DNA from: HGM04593 sp964423665
GTDB taxonomy: Bacteria > Bacteroidota > Bacteroidia > Bacteroidales > Bacteroidaceae
DNA: 64,000 nt
Direction of reading: 5' to 3'
NCBI GenBank assembly: GCA_964423665.1
Contig: CAYRFX010000002.1
Location: 4,938-68,937 of the forward strand
Of the stretch, positions 8,605-18,182 are shown piece by piece. The first letter of the stretch is position 1. Each line of letters opens with the position of its first letter. The translations under genes were made by a program, and so were the position numbers. The notes under the pieces are model-generated. The model was not told the DNA's origin and searched no databases. It saw nothing but the letters and a program-made list of their open reading frames with translations.

Positions 8605-10248
8605 TCAATAGGTGAAGGTGCTGCCACCCAAAAATTCACGTATAACCGAGGTGGGCGGCAATATATTCTCCTGCAAAGGTACAATATAATCCAAAAAACG
8701 CAATAGCCTGCGGGCAACAGAATATTCGCGACAACTCTGAGGAACAGCACGTAGCATCGGTTCCGCCTGAGCCTTGAACGCCGCAAGTTCATAAAAAAGC
8801 GAGGAGTTGAACATCACATCGGCATTCTCCTGATAGGGGAAAATCCACTCCTCTTCGCCCTCGCGCACGCTGGGCCAGCGGCTTATAGTCTCTATTGCCG
8901 AATATCCGCGATACTTTGCATCGCGCACCATGCGGCGCAGTAAACGCGTATCGGATGTGGATATATAATTATGATAGTCGAGTTTCATTGATGTGAGTGC
9001 CGAGACATATATGCGGAACTTATCACTATCGGGTACCTGCTGTGTGAGCATTGGATTCAACCCATGGGTGCCCTCTATCACAAGCACCATCTGAGGGGTA
9101 AGCTTCACCTTGTTGCCATGATATTCGCGTTTGCCGGTAACAAAATTATAATATGGCAACTCCACCTCCTCGCCGGCAAGAATCCTTGTGAGAGACTCGT
9201 TGAAATATGGGAGGTCTATCGAATGAATCGATTCAAAATCATAATCTCCATTGGGCTTGCGCGGTGTAATAACTCTATCAACAAAGAAATCGTCGAGAGA
9301 TATTGCATGGGGCTTGAGCCCGCATGCCATAAGATGCACGCTGAGCCGCTTACTCGATGTAGTTTTTCCCGACGAAGAGGGACCGGCAATGAGCACCACG
9401 CGCGCACCGCGTCTTTTTATCTCATCTGCCATGGCAGAAAAGCGTTTCTCCTGCAACGCTTCGGCTATATTAACCAAATCTACCTCGTGCCCCGTGTTTA
9501 CAGCAAGATTAAAATCGCCTATAGTCTCAACACCCATTATCTGATGCCAATGCAAGCGTTCCTCGAAACGCTCCTGCAACTTCTCCTGCGGCACTTTATC
9601 CTCGAGAGTTGTGGGGCACTCCTTGTCGGGGATGCGCAACAGCACACCCTCGGCAAATTTTTCTATCTCAAAGAGCTTTATATATCCCGTGCTGGGGAGA
9701 AGCCCCTCGTAATAGTGGTCTATATAATCTCCCAATTTATAATAGCTTGTATAGAGATACTTATAGGTTTTCAAAAGACGCACACGATCTATGCGCCCAA
9801 GCCTCTCAAAGACCTCGATAGCCTCGGAGGTGTGGCAATCGACACGATGAAAAGGTATATCCTCGGCAATGATAAGGCGCATGCGCTCACGCACTTGAGC
9901 AACCTGTTCCTCGCTCAGTTCCGTGTCCATACGGCAATAATATCCTTTTGAGATAGGGTTTTCAAAACGCACCACCCTGCCGGGGAAAAGGTCGTTCAAA
10001 GCCTTCATCATTACAAAAGTGAGGGAGCGCACATAAACACGCATGCCATCATCGGAGGTGAGGTCGAGAAACTCCACATCCTTGTGATTATAGACCCTGA
10101 AATTCAGCCCCTCAATTTCGTTGTTCACGCGGGCTGCCACAGTTTCATAGGGGAGATTCAAATTAAACTCCTTACAGGCTTCACGCACGGTTATACCCGA
10201 CTGAAAAGTCTTTGTCTCGCCATTGTTCACACAGAATATCTTTACCAT
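8605..10248 (-). CDS. Nucleoside kinase with TGS and threonyl-tRNA-synthetase-like N-terminus
   Basis: A multidomain kinase widespread in Bacteroidota. Residues about 1-70 form a TGS domain (VKIFCVNNGETKTFQSG). Residues about 75-250 resemble the second additional domain of threonyl-tRNA synthetase. The C-terminal half is a uridine kinase/phosphoribulokinase P-loop domain with Walker A GPSSSGKTT at about 289-297, SLDDFFVDR, and VIEGTHGLNP. The likely reaction is ATP-dependent phosphorylation of a nucleoside; the substrate is not shown by sequence. The ATG at 10248 is preferred to a GTG at 10254. It is the first gene of a tight pair with rpoN. Confidence 0.9.
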   Translation of the reverse strand: MVKIFCVNNGETKTFQSGITVREACKEFNLNLPYETVAARVNNEIEGLNFRVYNHKDVEFLDLTSDDGMRVYVRSLTFVMMKALNDLFPGRVVRFENPISKGYYCRMDTELSEEQVAQVRERMRLIIAEDIPFHRVDCHTSEAIEVFERLGRIDRVRLLKTYKYLYTSYYKLGDYIDHYYEGLLPSTGYIKLFEIEKFAEGVLLRIPDKECPTTLEDKVPQEKLQERFEERLHWHQIMGVETIGDFNLAVNTGHEVDLVNIAEALQEKRFSAMADEIKRRGARVVLIAGPSSSGKTTSSKRLSVHLMACGLKPHAISLDDFFVDRVITPRKPNGDYDFESIHSIDLPYFNESLTRILAGEEVELPYYNFVTGKREYHGNKVKLTPQMVLVIEGTHGLNPMLTQQVPDSDKFRIYVSALTSMKLDYHNYISTSDTRLLRRMVRDAKYRGYSAIETISRWPSVREGEEEWIFPYQENADVMFNSSLFYELAAFKAQAEPMLRAVPQSCREYSVARRLLRFLDYIVPLQENILPPTSVIREFLGGSTFTY

Positions 10249-10360
10249 AGCCACAAATCTTTACAAACTATCATTAAGCGCGAAGTTAAACAGAATTTAT
10301 CAGCATGCAACAGCAAAAGAGACTATTTTTATAATTTTATAATTTATTTGCAATTTGTTG

Positions 10361-10391
10361 TTTGCAGCAATAAAACATTATGCTAATTTTG
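10361..10391 (+). promoter_or_regulatory. Promoter of the ATPase-DUF4435 operon
   Basis: A full match to the Bacteroidota housekeeping promoter: TTTG at 10361-10364, a 19-base spacer, and TAATTTTG at 10384-10391. The ATPase start codon follows about 55 bases later. Confidence 0.8.
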
Positions 10392-10446
10392 TAAACAGCG
10401 GGAGAAAGACTCCCTCTCTGTTTCCGTATGTTATAAAAGAGATATT

Positions 10447-11271
10447 ATGGAAAAACTTGGGCAATATATAAAAAGCATTGAGATTGATTCCCTGTGGGCA
10501 AAGCGCAAACATATATACTGGAAATTGCGCCCCGATGTAAACATTCTGAGCGGCAGCAACGGAATGGGAAAAAGCACAATCATAAACAGGTCGGCACGCC
10601 ATTTGGATATAATGCGCGAAGGACGGCTCACAACGAATCCCGAGAACGGAGTGCACATAACATTCTACCCCGAAGATGCCACAAGCATTGCTTTTGACGT
10701 TATAAGCAGCATCGACCGCCCGATTCTGCGCGGGGACCTGCTCGACAAGATTCCCGGTGCCGATATTCGCACCGAGCTCGACTGGCAGCTCTACAACTTG
10801 CAACGCCGTTATCTCAATTATCAGGTAAACATAGGCAACAAAATTATCGCATTGCTCACAAGCGGCAACCCCGAGGACCAAACAGCGGCAGCAGAGCTCA
10901 CAAAACCCAAAAAAGTATTTCAGGACCTTGTAGATGAACTGTTCACCGCAACGGCAAAAACCATAAACCGCACAAGCAACGAGATTTTCTTTGAACAATA
11001 TGGCGAAACACTCTCGCCATACATGCTCTCCTCGGGCGAGAAACAGATACTTGTGATAATGCTCACCGCGTTGGTACAAGAGAACAGGCACTGCGTTATG
11101 CTCATGGACGAGCCCGAGATATCGTTGCACATTGAATGGCAACAGAGACTTGTGAACATCATACGCACACTGAACCCCAATGCACAGATAATCCTTTGCA
11201 CCCACTCACCGGCAATAATAATGGACGGCTGGGCCGACGCAGTAATGGAGATGGAAGAGATTACCATATAA
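10447..11271 (+). CDS. ABC-type AAA ATPase, partner of DUF4435 protein
   Basis: A compact 274-residue ATPase of the AAA_15/AAA_21 (OLD/RecF-like) group. Walker A GSNGMGKST is at residues 36-44, the ABC-signature-like LSSGEKQ at about 194, Walker B CVMLMDEPE at 216-224, and an H-loop CTHSP with His253. The region between Walker A and the signature (about 50-190) is short and helical, without a recognisable nuclease. It starts 20 bases before the DUF4435 gene and has its own promoter. The ATPase + DUF4435 pairing is the organisation of the PARIS anti-phage system (AriA/AriB), although AriA proteins are longer. A defence role is inference; the pair sits among core genes. Confidence 0.85.
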   Translation: MEKLGQYIKSIEIDSLWAKRKHIYWKLRPDVNILSGSNGMGKSTIINRSARHLDIMREGRLTTNPENGVHITFYPEDATSIAFDVISSIDRPILRGDLLDKIPGADIRTELDWQLYNLQRRYLNYQVNIGNKIIALLTSGNPEDQTAAAELTKPKKVFQDLVDELFTATAKTINRTSNEIFFEQYGETLSPYMLSSGEKQILVIMLTALVQENRHCVMLMDEPEISLHIEWQQRLVNIIRTLNPNAQIILCTHSPAIIMDGWADAVMEMEEITI

Positions 11272-11291
11272 CCACGCATTGCGCAAACACA

Positions 11292-12329
11292 ATGAAAAAA
11301 CTCACAAGCTACCTCAATTCCGCTTTCATAGAGGCCGCCAACAAATTACGCCCTAAGAGAGCCAAAAACCGCATAATCGCCTATGTGGAGAGCTACGATG
11401 ATATCTCTTTCTGGCGCAACATATTCGAGGAGTTTGAAAATGAGAACTATAAATTCGAGGTAATGTTGCCTGCACGCGGCAAGCTCACAAAAGGGAAAAA
11501 ACAGGCAATGATGAACATGCTGGGCGAGGCAGTGGGACGCAACATGATTGCCTGCGTCGATGCCGATTATGATTACCTCATGCAGGGAACCACGGAGACA
11601 TCGCGGCAACTCATAAACAACCCGTATATTCTGCACACATATGCATACGCAATAGAGAATCTCAAATGCTACTCGCAAAGCCTTAAGCAGGTGTGTGTGC
11701 AGAGCACGCTCAATGATATGAACGTGATGGATATTCCTGCATTCATGAAGCTATACTCGCAGATATGCTACCCGCTGTTTGTATGGAACATTCTATTATA
11801 CCGCAAGCACGACCTCAAGACAATGAGCATGCAACGTTTCTGCGAAATTGTCAGGCTCACATCATTCAATATAGAGAACCCGGCAATAGCACTGAAACAA
11901 TTAGAGGGACGCGTGAGCCATAACATATCCCTCATGGAGAGACACAAGCCACACCTGTTGCCCGAGTATGAGAATCTGAAAGATGAACTTGCAGCAATGA
12001 ATATCCTGCCCGAGGAATGCTACTTCTACATTCAGGGGCATCACATAATGGACAGCGTTGTCATGCGCATTCTCTCCCCCATATGCCGCTATCTGCGGGG
12101 CAAGCGCGAGAGAGAAATTGAGAAGTTTGCATACCATCGCCAGCAATATTCAAACGAGCTGTCATCGTACCGGCACAGCCTGTGCGATGTGGCACTTATG
12201 CTGAAGAAGAACACCAATTACAAAGAGGCCCCGCCATACAAAAGGCTGAGAGCCGACATTGAAAAGCTGTTGCAAACGATAGGAGATGAAGAAGGGGTCG
12301 CTACTGACGCTTCCAAAAAGCAGGCATAA
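11292..12329 (+). CDS. DUF4435 (TOPRIM-like) protein
   Basis: A 345-residue protein with an N-terminal DUF4435 domain. The candidate TOPRIM acidic residues are Glu33 with Asp36-Asp37 in IIAYVESYDDISFW, and Asp90-Asp92-Asp94 in ACVDADYDYL. The C-terminal half is helical and basic. In PARIS the DUF4435 protein AriB is the toxic nuclease effector held by its ATPase; here the same pairing is seen, but toxicity is not shown. The ATG at 11292 is chosen because upstream codons in this frame lie inside the ATPase gene. Its last 29 bases overlap the 3' end of trkH on the other strand. Confidence 0.85.
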   Translation: MKKLTSYLNSAFIEAANKLRPKRAKNRIIAYVESYDDISFWRNIFEEFENENYKFEVMLPARGKLTKGKKQAMMNMLGEAVGRNMIACVDADYDYLMQGTTETSRQLINNPYILHTYAYAIENLKCYSQSLKQVCVQSTLNDMNVMDIPAFMKLYSQICYPLFVWNILLYRKHDLKTMSMQRFCEIVRLTSFNIENPAIALKQLEGRVSHNISLMERHKPHLLPEYENLKDELAAMNILPEECYFYIQGHHIMDSVVMRILSPICRYLRGKREREIEKFAYHRQQYSNELSSYRHSLCDVALMLKKNTNYKEAPPYKRLRADIEKLLQTIGDEEGVATDASKKQA

Positions 12330-13758
12330 GCAACAATAGCACAGCAAAGAATTCCAAACGACCAACCAACATCTGGAACGAGCAGAACCATTTTACAACC
12401 GCAGGCAGAGAGGCGAATGAATCCATTGGTCCATAATGCCCCAGCGCAGGCCCCACATTGCTGACAGAGGTTGCCGACAGACCATAGGCATCAAGAAAGT
12501 CGAGCCCAAAAATCATATTCACAAAAATTCCCACAACAATAGTTGCCACATATATAACCGTATATGCCAATATTGCCGACTGCACCGATGTGGGCACAAT
12601 CTTGCCACTCATACGCACGGGAATAACGGCATTTGGGTGCAATATACGCTTGAACTCATTGAACATTACGCGCCCCAGGATTGATATGCGGGCACACTTC
12701 ATGGCGCCGCTTGTAGAGCCCGAGCAGGCACCAAGAAACATAAGCGCGCTCAACATAAGCCACAAAATGGGCAACCACAGCACATAATTGGAGGTTGCAA
12801 AACCTGTAGTTGTCTGCATTGAAACAACCTGAAACAGCGAGGTGCGGAAAGCCTCCTCCACCCCCATTGACGAAGAGAAGAAGAGACCGGCGGCTATTAT
12901 TACCGTAAAAAGCAACACCGACCCGGCATATACACGAAACTCACTATCACGGAACAAATCCCCGAAACGAGCCTTGAAGAGGAAGAGATAGAGCAACGAC
13001 AAGTTCACTCCGCCAAGGAACATAAAAAGAGTAACCACATAATCAATGAGCGGAGAATTAAATGCCGCGATGCTCGCCTGCTTGGTGGAGAAGCCACCCG
13101 TGGCAATAGTGGACATTGCATGACACACAGCATCGAACTTGCCCATTCCTGCAAAATAAAACGAAACGGTTGCTATGATTGTGAGCCCCACATATATAGA
13201 AAGAATCCATCGCGCTGCAACCGATATTCGGGGGTGCAGCTTAGCACGCATAGGCCCCACAGACTCGGCAGCAAAGAGGTTTATATCCCCTAACCCAAAG
13301 ACCGGGAAAACCGCAACGGTGAAAAAGACTATACCCAAGCCACCTACCCAATGTGTCATCGCACGCCAAAAGAGAAGGCTGTGCGGGAGAGCCTCGATAT
13401 CGTTGAGAACAGTGGCTCCCGTGGTGGAGAAGCCCGACATTGTCTCAAAGAAAGCATCTGTTACAGAGGGGAGGCAGCCGCTGAGATAATAGGGAGCCGC
13501 ACCAAAGAAAGAGAATATTATCCAGCAAAGAGTAACAACGATATAGCCGTCCTTGCGCGACACATTGCGCTCTTTACCACGCCCTATGTAGGTGAGAAGC
13601 GATCCCGTGCCCACCATTGCGGCAATACTGTAAATATATGTCCCAAGGTCTGTCTCATGATAGAACAACGCTACCATAAGACCGGTTAAAAGGAACGCCG
13701 CTTCAATGAGCAGCAACATTCCAATAATGCGGGATATGATTTTGGGGTGAAACATCAC
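12301..13758 (-). CDS. trkH: Potassium uptake transporter, membrane subunit TrkH
   Basis: Integral membrane potassium channel-like subunit of the Trk system, 485 residues with the four-fold repeated membrane-pore-membrane layout. Selectivity-filter-like segments are visible as MSGFSTTGATV, ATGGFSTKQ and TTTGFATSNY, plus a later ATSVSNVGP. The start overlaps the trkA stop by four bases, the usual sign of translational coupling with its regulatory partner. Its 3' end overlaps the convergent DUF4435 gene. Confidence 0.95.
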   Translation of the reverse strand: MMFHPKIISRIIGMLLLIEAAFLLTGLMVALFYHETDLGTYIYSIAAMVGTGSLLTYIGRGKERNVSRKDGYIVVTLCWIIFSFFGAAPYYLSGCLPSVTDAFFETMSGFSTTGATVLNDIEALPHSLLFWRAMTHWVGGLGIVFFTVAVFPVFGLGDINLFAAESVGPMRAKLHPRISVAARWILSIYVGLTIIATVSFYFAGMGKFDAVCHAMSTIATGGFSTKQASIAAFNSPLIDYVVTLFMFLGGVNLSLLYLFLFKARFGDLFRDSEFRVYAGSVLLFTVIIAAGLFFSSSMGVEEAFRTSLFQVVSMQTTTGFATSNYVLWLPILWLMLSALMFLGACSGSTSGAMKCARISILGRVMFNEFKRILHPNAVIPVRMSGKIVPTSVQSAILAYTVIYVATIVVGIFVNMIFGLDFLDAYGLSATSVSNVGPALGHYGPMDSFASLPAVVKWFCSFQMLVGRLEFFAVLLLLMPAFWKRQ

Positions 13759-15092
13759 TCAAAAAATTTTTCCAACTTCTTTATCACATGTTCCAGGCAG
13801 AAGATAATCACATGGTCATCGGCTTGAATAACGGTATTACCTGTAACGTGCATACCCTCGCCGTTTCGTATAAGACCACCGATATTGGCGCCCGAGGGCA
13901 ACTGCAAGTCCTTCACTGCCTTTTTGGTTATGGGAGCCCCCTCTTTCACAGGGAACTCCACGACAACAGCCTGAATGAAAGTGAGACACTTGACGCTTGA
14001 TACATCGGTATTCAGCATCATCTGGAAGATATTGCTTGCCGCCAGTTTCTTCTTGTTTATAACCGAACCGATGTCCATATTTTCTGCCATGGAGATATAA
14101 TCGATATTCTCAATCTCGGCAACGGTACGATACACGCCCGAACGTTTTGCCGAGAGGCAGGCAAGAATGTTTGTTTCAGAATTATCGCTCAACGCAATAA
14201 AGGCATCGGTGTGCTCAACACCCTCGCTGCGCAACAGCTCGGGGTCGCGTGCATCACCATTTATTATCATCACCTTGTCATCGACAAGCTCAAGCAATTT
14301 GCGGCAACGCGCAAGGTCGCTCTCAATTATTTTAACCTTTATATTATCGGGGATAAGCTTTGTCGTGCGCACCGCTATGCGGCTGCCGCCCATAATTATA
14401 ATGCTGCGCACTTCCGTGAACTCCGACTTTCCGCACATGTTGCGCACAAAAGGAATTTTATCCTTCACCGTCATGAAACAGACAAGGTCATCGGGCTCTA
14501 TCGAATCGTTTCCGCGAGGTATAATGGTTTCATCGCCACGCTGTATTGCCACTATATGATAAGGAGTGTTGCTGGGAAAATCCTTGAAGAGTGTACCCAA
14601 TATGGGAGCTCCTGTACGCACCTTCACGCCCACCATAACCAATGCCCCATCGCCAAATTCAAGGAACTGCCTCATCCAGCAATATTTTATGCTGGTGGCA
14701 ATCTCTTCGGCAGCAAGCTGCTCGGGGTAAATGAGAGAGTCTATGCCCAACGAGGCAAAATAGCCTTTATGTTTGGGTTGCAGATACTCATAATTATCTA
14801 TTCGTGCCACGGTTTTCCGCGCACCAAGATAATGAGCAAGTATGCAAGCAGTTACATTATCGCTCTCATTGGGGGTAACCGCAACGAAGAGGTCGGCATC
14901 ATCAACGCCGGCAAGTTTAAGGTCGGAAATTTTGGTAGGCTGCCCCACTTGGGCTTTGAGGTCGAAGAGAGTTTCCATTTTACCCAACTTCTCCTCGCTT
15001 TCGTCCATAAGCACCACATTTTCGTTACCTACGGAGAGCATCTTTGCCAAATGCGTACCAACTGCACCTGCGCCGGCTATAACAATTTTCAT
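13755..15092 (-). CDS. trkA: Trk potassium uptake regulatory subunit TrkA
   Basis: Cytoplasmic gating subunit of the Trk potassium system, 445 residues built of two tandem RCK units. Each has a Rossmann NAD-binding fold (first MKIVIAGAGAVGTHLAK; second RSIIIMGGSRIAVRTTK at about 228) followed by a TrkA_C domain. It lies between dxs and trkH; the start codon is one base after the dxs stop region, so the three genes may form one transcript. Confidence 0.95.
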   Translation of the reverse strand: MKIVIAGAGAVGTHLAKMLSVGNENVVLMDESEEKLGKMETLFDLKAQVGQPTKISDLKLAGVDDADLFVAVTPNESDNVTACILAHYLGARKTVARIDNYEYLQPKHKGYFASLGIDSLIYPEQLAAEEIATSIKYCWMRQFLEFGDGALVMVGVKVRTGAPILGTLFKDFPSNTPYHIVAIQRGDETIIPRGNDSIEPDDLVCFMTVKDKIPFVRNMCGKSEFTEVRSIIIMGGSRIAVRTTKLIPDNIKVKIIESDLARCRKLLELVDDKVMIINGDARDPELLRSEGVEHTDAFIALSDNSETNILACLSAKRSGVYRTVAEIENIDYISMAENMDIGSVINKKKLAASNIFQMMLNTDVSSVKCLTFIQAVVVEFPVKEGAPITKKAVKDLQLPSGANIGGLIRNGEGMHVTGNTVIQADDHVIIFCLEHVIKKLEKFFE

Positions 15093-15093
15093 A

Positions 15094-16998
15094 CTATTGT
15101 TTTTTGAACTTCAAAATTGCATGCAAAACAGAATCGCTATCCATAGAGCATTTTTTATAAAGCTCTGATGTTGTTCCATGCTCAACAAACACATCGGGAA
15201 TACCTATTGTTGTAATTTGTGGAGTATAACCATGCTCTGCCATATATTCTGTAACAGCACTGCCAAGACCACCTTTGACCACACCATCTTCAAGAGTAAC
15301 CACATACTTGAAGTTCTCGCCTACCGTGCGCAAGATATCCTCATCAACAGGTTTGAGGAAACGCATGTCATAATGCGCCACACTCACCCCTTGCTCGCGA
15401 GCGGCAGAGATTGCACTCTCCACCAGCTTCCCGATGGGACCCAATGTGAGCAGCGCCACATCACTACCCTCCTGCATCAGGCGTCCCTTACCAACAGGCA
15501 CACTCTCCAATGGGCAACGCCAATCGGCAAGAGAACCTTTACCGCGCGGGTAACGTATCACAAATGTACCCATGCCGGGCAGTTGTGCGGTGTACATGAG
15601 ACGACGCAACTCGCACTCATCGTAGGGAGAGGCTATTGTTATATTTGGTATGGGGCGCAGATAAGCAAGGTCGAACGCTCCGTGATGCGTGGGACCATCT
15701 TCACCCACAATACCGGCTCTGTCGAGGCACAACACCATATTAACACGCTGCAAGGCTGCATCGTGTATGAGATTATCATATGCTCGCTGCATGAATGACG
15801 AGTAGATATTACAGAAGGGCATTGAACCGCCTTTTGCCAAACCTGCCGAGAAGGTAACAGCATGCCCCTCGGCTATACCCACATCAAAGAAACGATGGGG
15901 CATCTCGTTCATCAAAAGATTCATGGAGCAACCTGTGGGCATTGCCGGTGTGATTCCCACAACTTTGTCGTTGAGACGCGCCAGCTCCACAAGAGTTTCT
16001 CCAAAGACATCTTGGAAACGAGGAGTGGGGCTATCCTTTACAAGACGCTCGCCGGTCTCAATATCAAACAGACCCGGCTGATGCCACACGGTAGGAGTCT
16101 TTTCGGCAGGTTCATACCCCTTGCCCTTGACTGTGTTTATATGCAGCATCTTGGGCCCCTTCATATCTTTCACCATCTGCAGCATGCGCACAAGCTCGCG
16201 CACATCGTGCCCGTTTATGGGACCGAAATAACGAGCCGCCATCACCTCAAAGATATTGTGGCGACGGAAAAGCATAGCCTTTATACCATTGTTGAAACGG
16301 GTTATCACCCCGGCACGGCGTTTGTTAAGCAATCCGAGGCCTGTGAGAGCACGGGCTATTTTGTAGCGCATCTTGTTGTAGAAACGCGAAGAGTGCATGG
16401 TAATGAGCAACTGGCTGAGACCACCCACACTCTTGTCTATCGACATATTGTTGTCGTTGAGAATTACCAAGAGATTGTTCTCGCAATTTGAGAGATTGTT
16501 CAACCCTTCGAATGCGAGACCACCGCTCATGGAGCCGTCGCCTATGATTGCCACCACATGTTCATTGGGATTATTCTGCAACGCTGCCGACACGGCAAGA
16601 CCAAGCGCAGCTGATATTGAGTTGGAGGCATGCCCTGCCATAAAAGCATCATATTCACTCTCATCGGGCGAGGGAAAAGGTTTCACACCACCCAATTTGC
16701 GGTTGGTGCAAAACACGTCGCGACGCCCTGTGAGTATCTTATGACCATATGCCTGATGCCCCACATCCCACACAAGTTTGTCCGAAGGGGTGTCGAACAC
16801 ATAGTGCAAAGCCACCGTGAGTTCAACAGAACCAAGGCTCGATGCAAAGTGCCCGGGATTTGTGGAGCACGATTCTATGATAAAATCTCTCAATTCCCGG
16901 CACACCTCCGGCAGCTTATCTTCGGGCAATGCACGCAGGTCGGCAGGAGAATCAATCTTCCCCAAAAGAGGATATTTTATATCATTTTCTTTTTCCAT
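15094..16998 (-). CDS. dxs: 1-deoxy-D-xylulose-5-phosphate synthase
   Basis: Thiamine diphosphate enzyme that condenses pyruvate and glyceraldehyde-3-phosphate, the entry step of the MEP pathway. The TPP-binding motif GDGSMSGGLAFEGLNN...NDNNMSI is present, as are the transketolase pyrimidine-binding domain (GIAEGHAVTFSAGLAKGG) and a C-terminal transketolase domain. The ATG at 16998 gives 634 residues; an in-frame TTG at 17022 is less likely. With ispG at 2749 it shows that isoprenoids come from the MEP route. Confidence 0.97.
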   Translation of the reverse strand: MEKENDIKYPLLGKIDSPADLRALPEDKLPEVCRELRDFIIESCSTNPGHFASSLGSVELTVALHYVFDTPSDKLVWDVGHQAYGHKILTGRRDVFCTNRKLGGVKPFPSPDESEYDAFMAGHASNSISAALGLAVSAALQNNPNEHVVAIIGDGSMSGGLAFEGLNNLSNCENNLLVILNDNNMSIDKSVGGLSQLLITMHSSRFYNKMRYKIARALTGLGLLNKRRAGVITRFNNGIKAMLFRRHNIFEVMAARYFGPINGHDVRELVRMLQMVKDMKGPKMLHINTVKGKGYEPAEKTPTVWHQPGLFDIETGERLVKDSPTPRFQDVFGETLVELARLNDKVVGITPAMPTGCSMNLLMNEMPHRFFDVGIAEGHAVTFSAGLAKGGSMPFCNIYSSFMQRAYDNLIHDAALQRVNMVLCLDRAGIVGEDGPTHHGAFDLAYLRPIPNITIASPYDECELRRLMYTAQLPGMGTFVIRYPRGKGSLADWRCPLESVPVGKGRLMQEGSDVALLTLGPIGKLVESAISAAREQGVSVAHYDMRFLKPVDEDILRTVGENFKYVVTLEDGVVKGGLGSAVTEYMAEHGYTPQITTIGIPDVFVEHGTTSELYKKCSMDSDSVLHAILKFKKQ

Positions 16999-17186
16999 AT
17001 TCTTTTGATAGCAGTTTGCCAATGATAAAGATAAAGGTTAAAATGTAAAAAAACAATTTTTACACACTTTTTTACACGAAAGCGCGCCTAAAGGGCGTTC
17101 CTTTTCCTTATTCTTATAAATATTTTGTGTGCAAAGATAAGCATTTATCGTTTAACTTCATTAAATTTGCAATAAATTAGAAAGCC

Positions 17187-18182
17187 ATGCAACTGACCAC
17201 TCCGGTAGCGCCACAGAACAGCAATTTTGAAATTACGCACAAAAGCATCATGCTGCTTTTGGGCTCATGCTTTGCGCAAAACATCGGGCACAGATTGCAG
17301 GCCGGCAAATTCGATGTGTGCATAAACCCGTTCGGGATAATTTACAACCCGCTATCAATAGCAACAATACTGGAACGAATTATAAACGGGAAGGAGTTCA
17401 CAGAAAGTTCTCCCGAGATTTTCGAGCACGGGGAAAAATGGCACAGCATACTGCATCACGGCGATTTTTCGCGCAAGACAAAGGAAGAGTTGCTCGCCGC
17501 CATTAACACGGCTTTGGGAGATGCACACCGGCGCATTACCAACACAGACATTCTCATTATAACATTCGGCACGGCTTATGTTTACACCCGTAAAAGCGAC
17601 GGGCTCACTACAAGCAACTGCCATAAATTACCGGCAAGCTGTTTCGAGCGCAGATTGTTGAGTATCGGAGAAATTACAGAGGCGATGAGCAACGTGCTCA
17701 CCCCTATAACGACAGCCTGCCCCGATATAAAAATAATATTTACGGTGAGCCCCATAAGACACCTGCGCGACGGGGCACACGACAACCAGATGAGCAAAGC
17801 CACGCTGCTGCTTGCAGCAGAACAGTTGCAGAAACTTTACAGGCACAACACCGTGTATTTCCCTGCATACGAAATTATGCTCGACGAGTTGCGCGACTAT
17901 CGGTTTTATGCCGAGGACATGACCCATCCCTCACCTCTGGCAGTGGAATATATATGGCAGAAGTTTTCCGGCACATACATAAGCGACAGCAGCCACACCC
18001 TGTGCAAGGCAATAGAAGAGATTGACCGCGCGCTCGCACACAGACCTTTTGATGCCGGGAGCAACGCATACAAGGAGTTTGTGCGCGCCACACTAAAAAA
18101 GATTGACGCCATAGAGGCGCAACACCCTCACCTTCATTTTGAAAAAGAGAGAGAACAATGCAATACACTATTGAACAGATAA
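17187..18182 (+). CDS. GSCFA-domain protein
   Basis: Named for the family motif GSCFA, seen at residues 26-30 (LLLGSCFAQNIG), followed by NPFGIIYNP. GSCFA proteins resemble SGNH/GDSL hydrolases: the Ser in GSCFA and a C-terminal DxxHPS-like motif (DMTHPSPLA) would be catalytic. The substrate is unknown. There is no signal peptide. The gene overlaps the start of the MurF-Alr gene by 25 bases, so the two are coupled, which may hint at a cell-envelope role; this is inference. Confidence 0.85.
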   Translation: MQLTTPVAPQNSNFEITHKSIMLLLGSCFAQNIGHRLQAGKFDVCINPFGIIYNPLSIATILERIINGKEFTESSPEIFEHGEKWHSILHHGDFSRKTKEELLAAINTALGDAHRRITNTDILIITFGTAYVYTRKSDGLTTSNCHKLPASCFERRLLSIGEITEAMSNVLTPITTACPDIKIIFTVSPIRHLRDGAHDNQMSKATLLLAAEQLQKLYRHNTVYFPAYEIMLDELRDYRFYAEDMTHPSPLAVEYIWQKFSGTYISDSSHTLCKAIEEIDRALAHRPFDAGSNAYKEFVRATLKKIDAIEAQHPHLHFEKEREQCNTLLNR

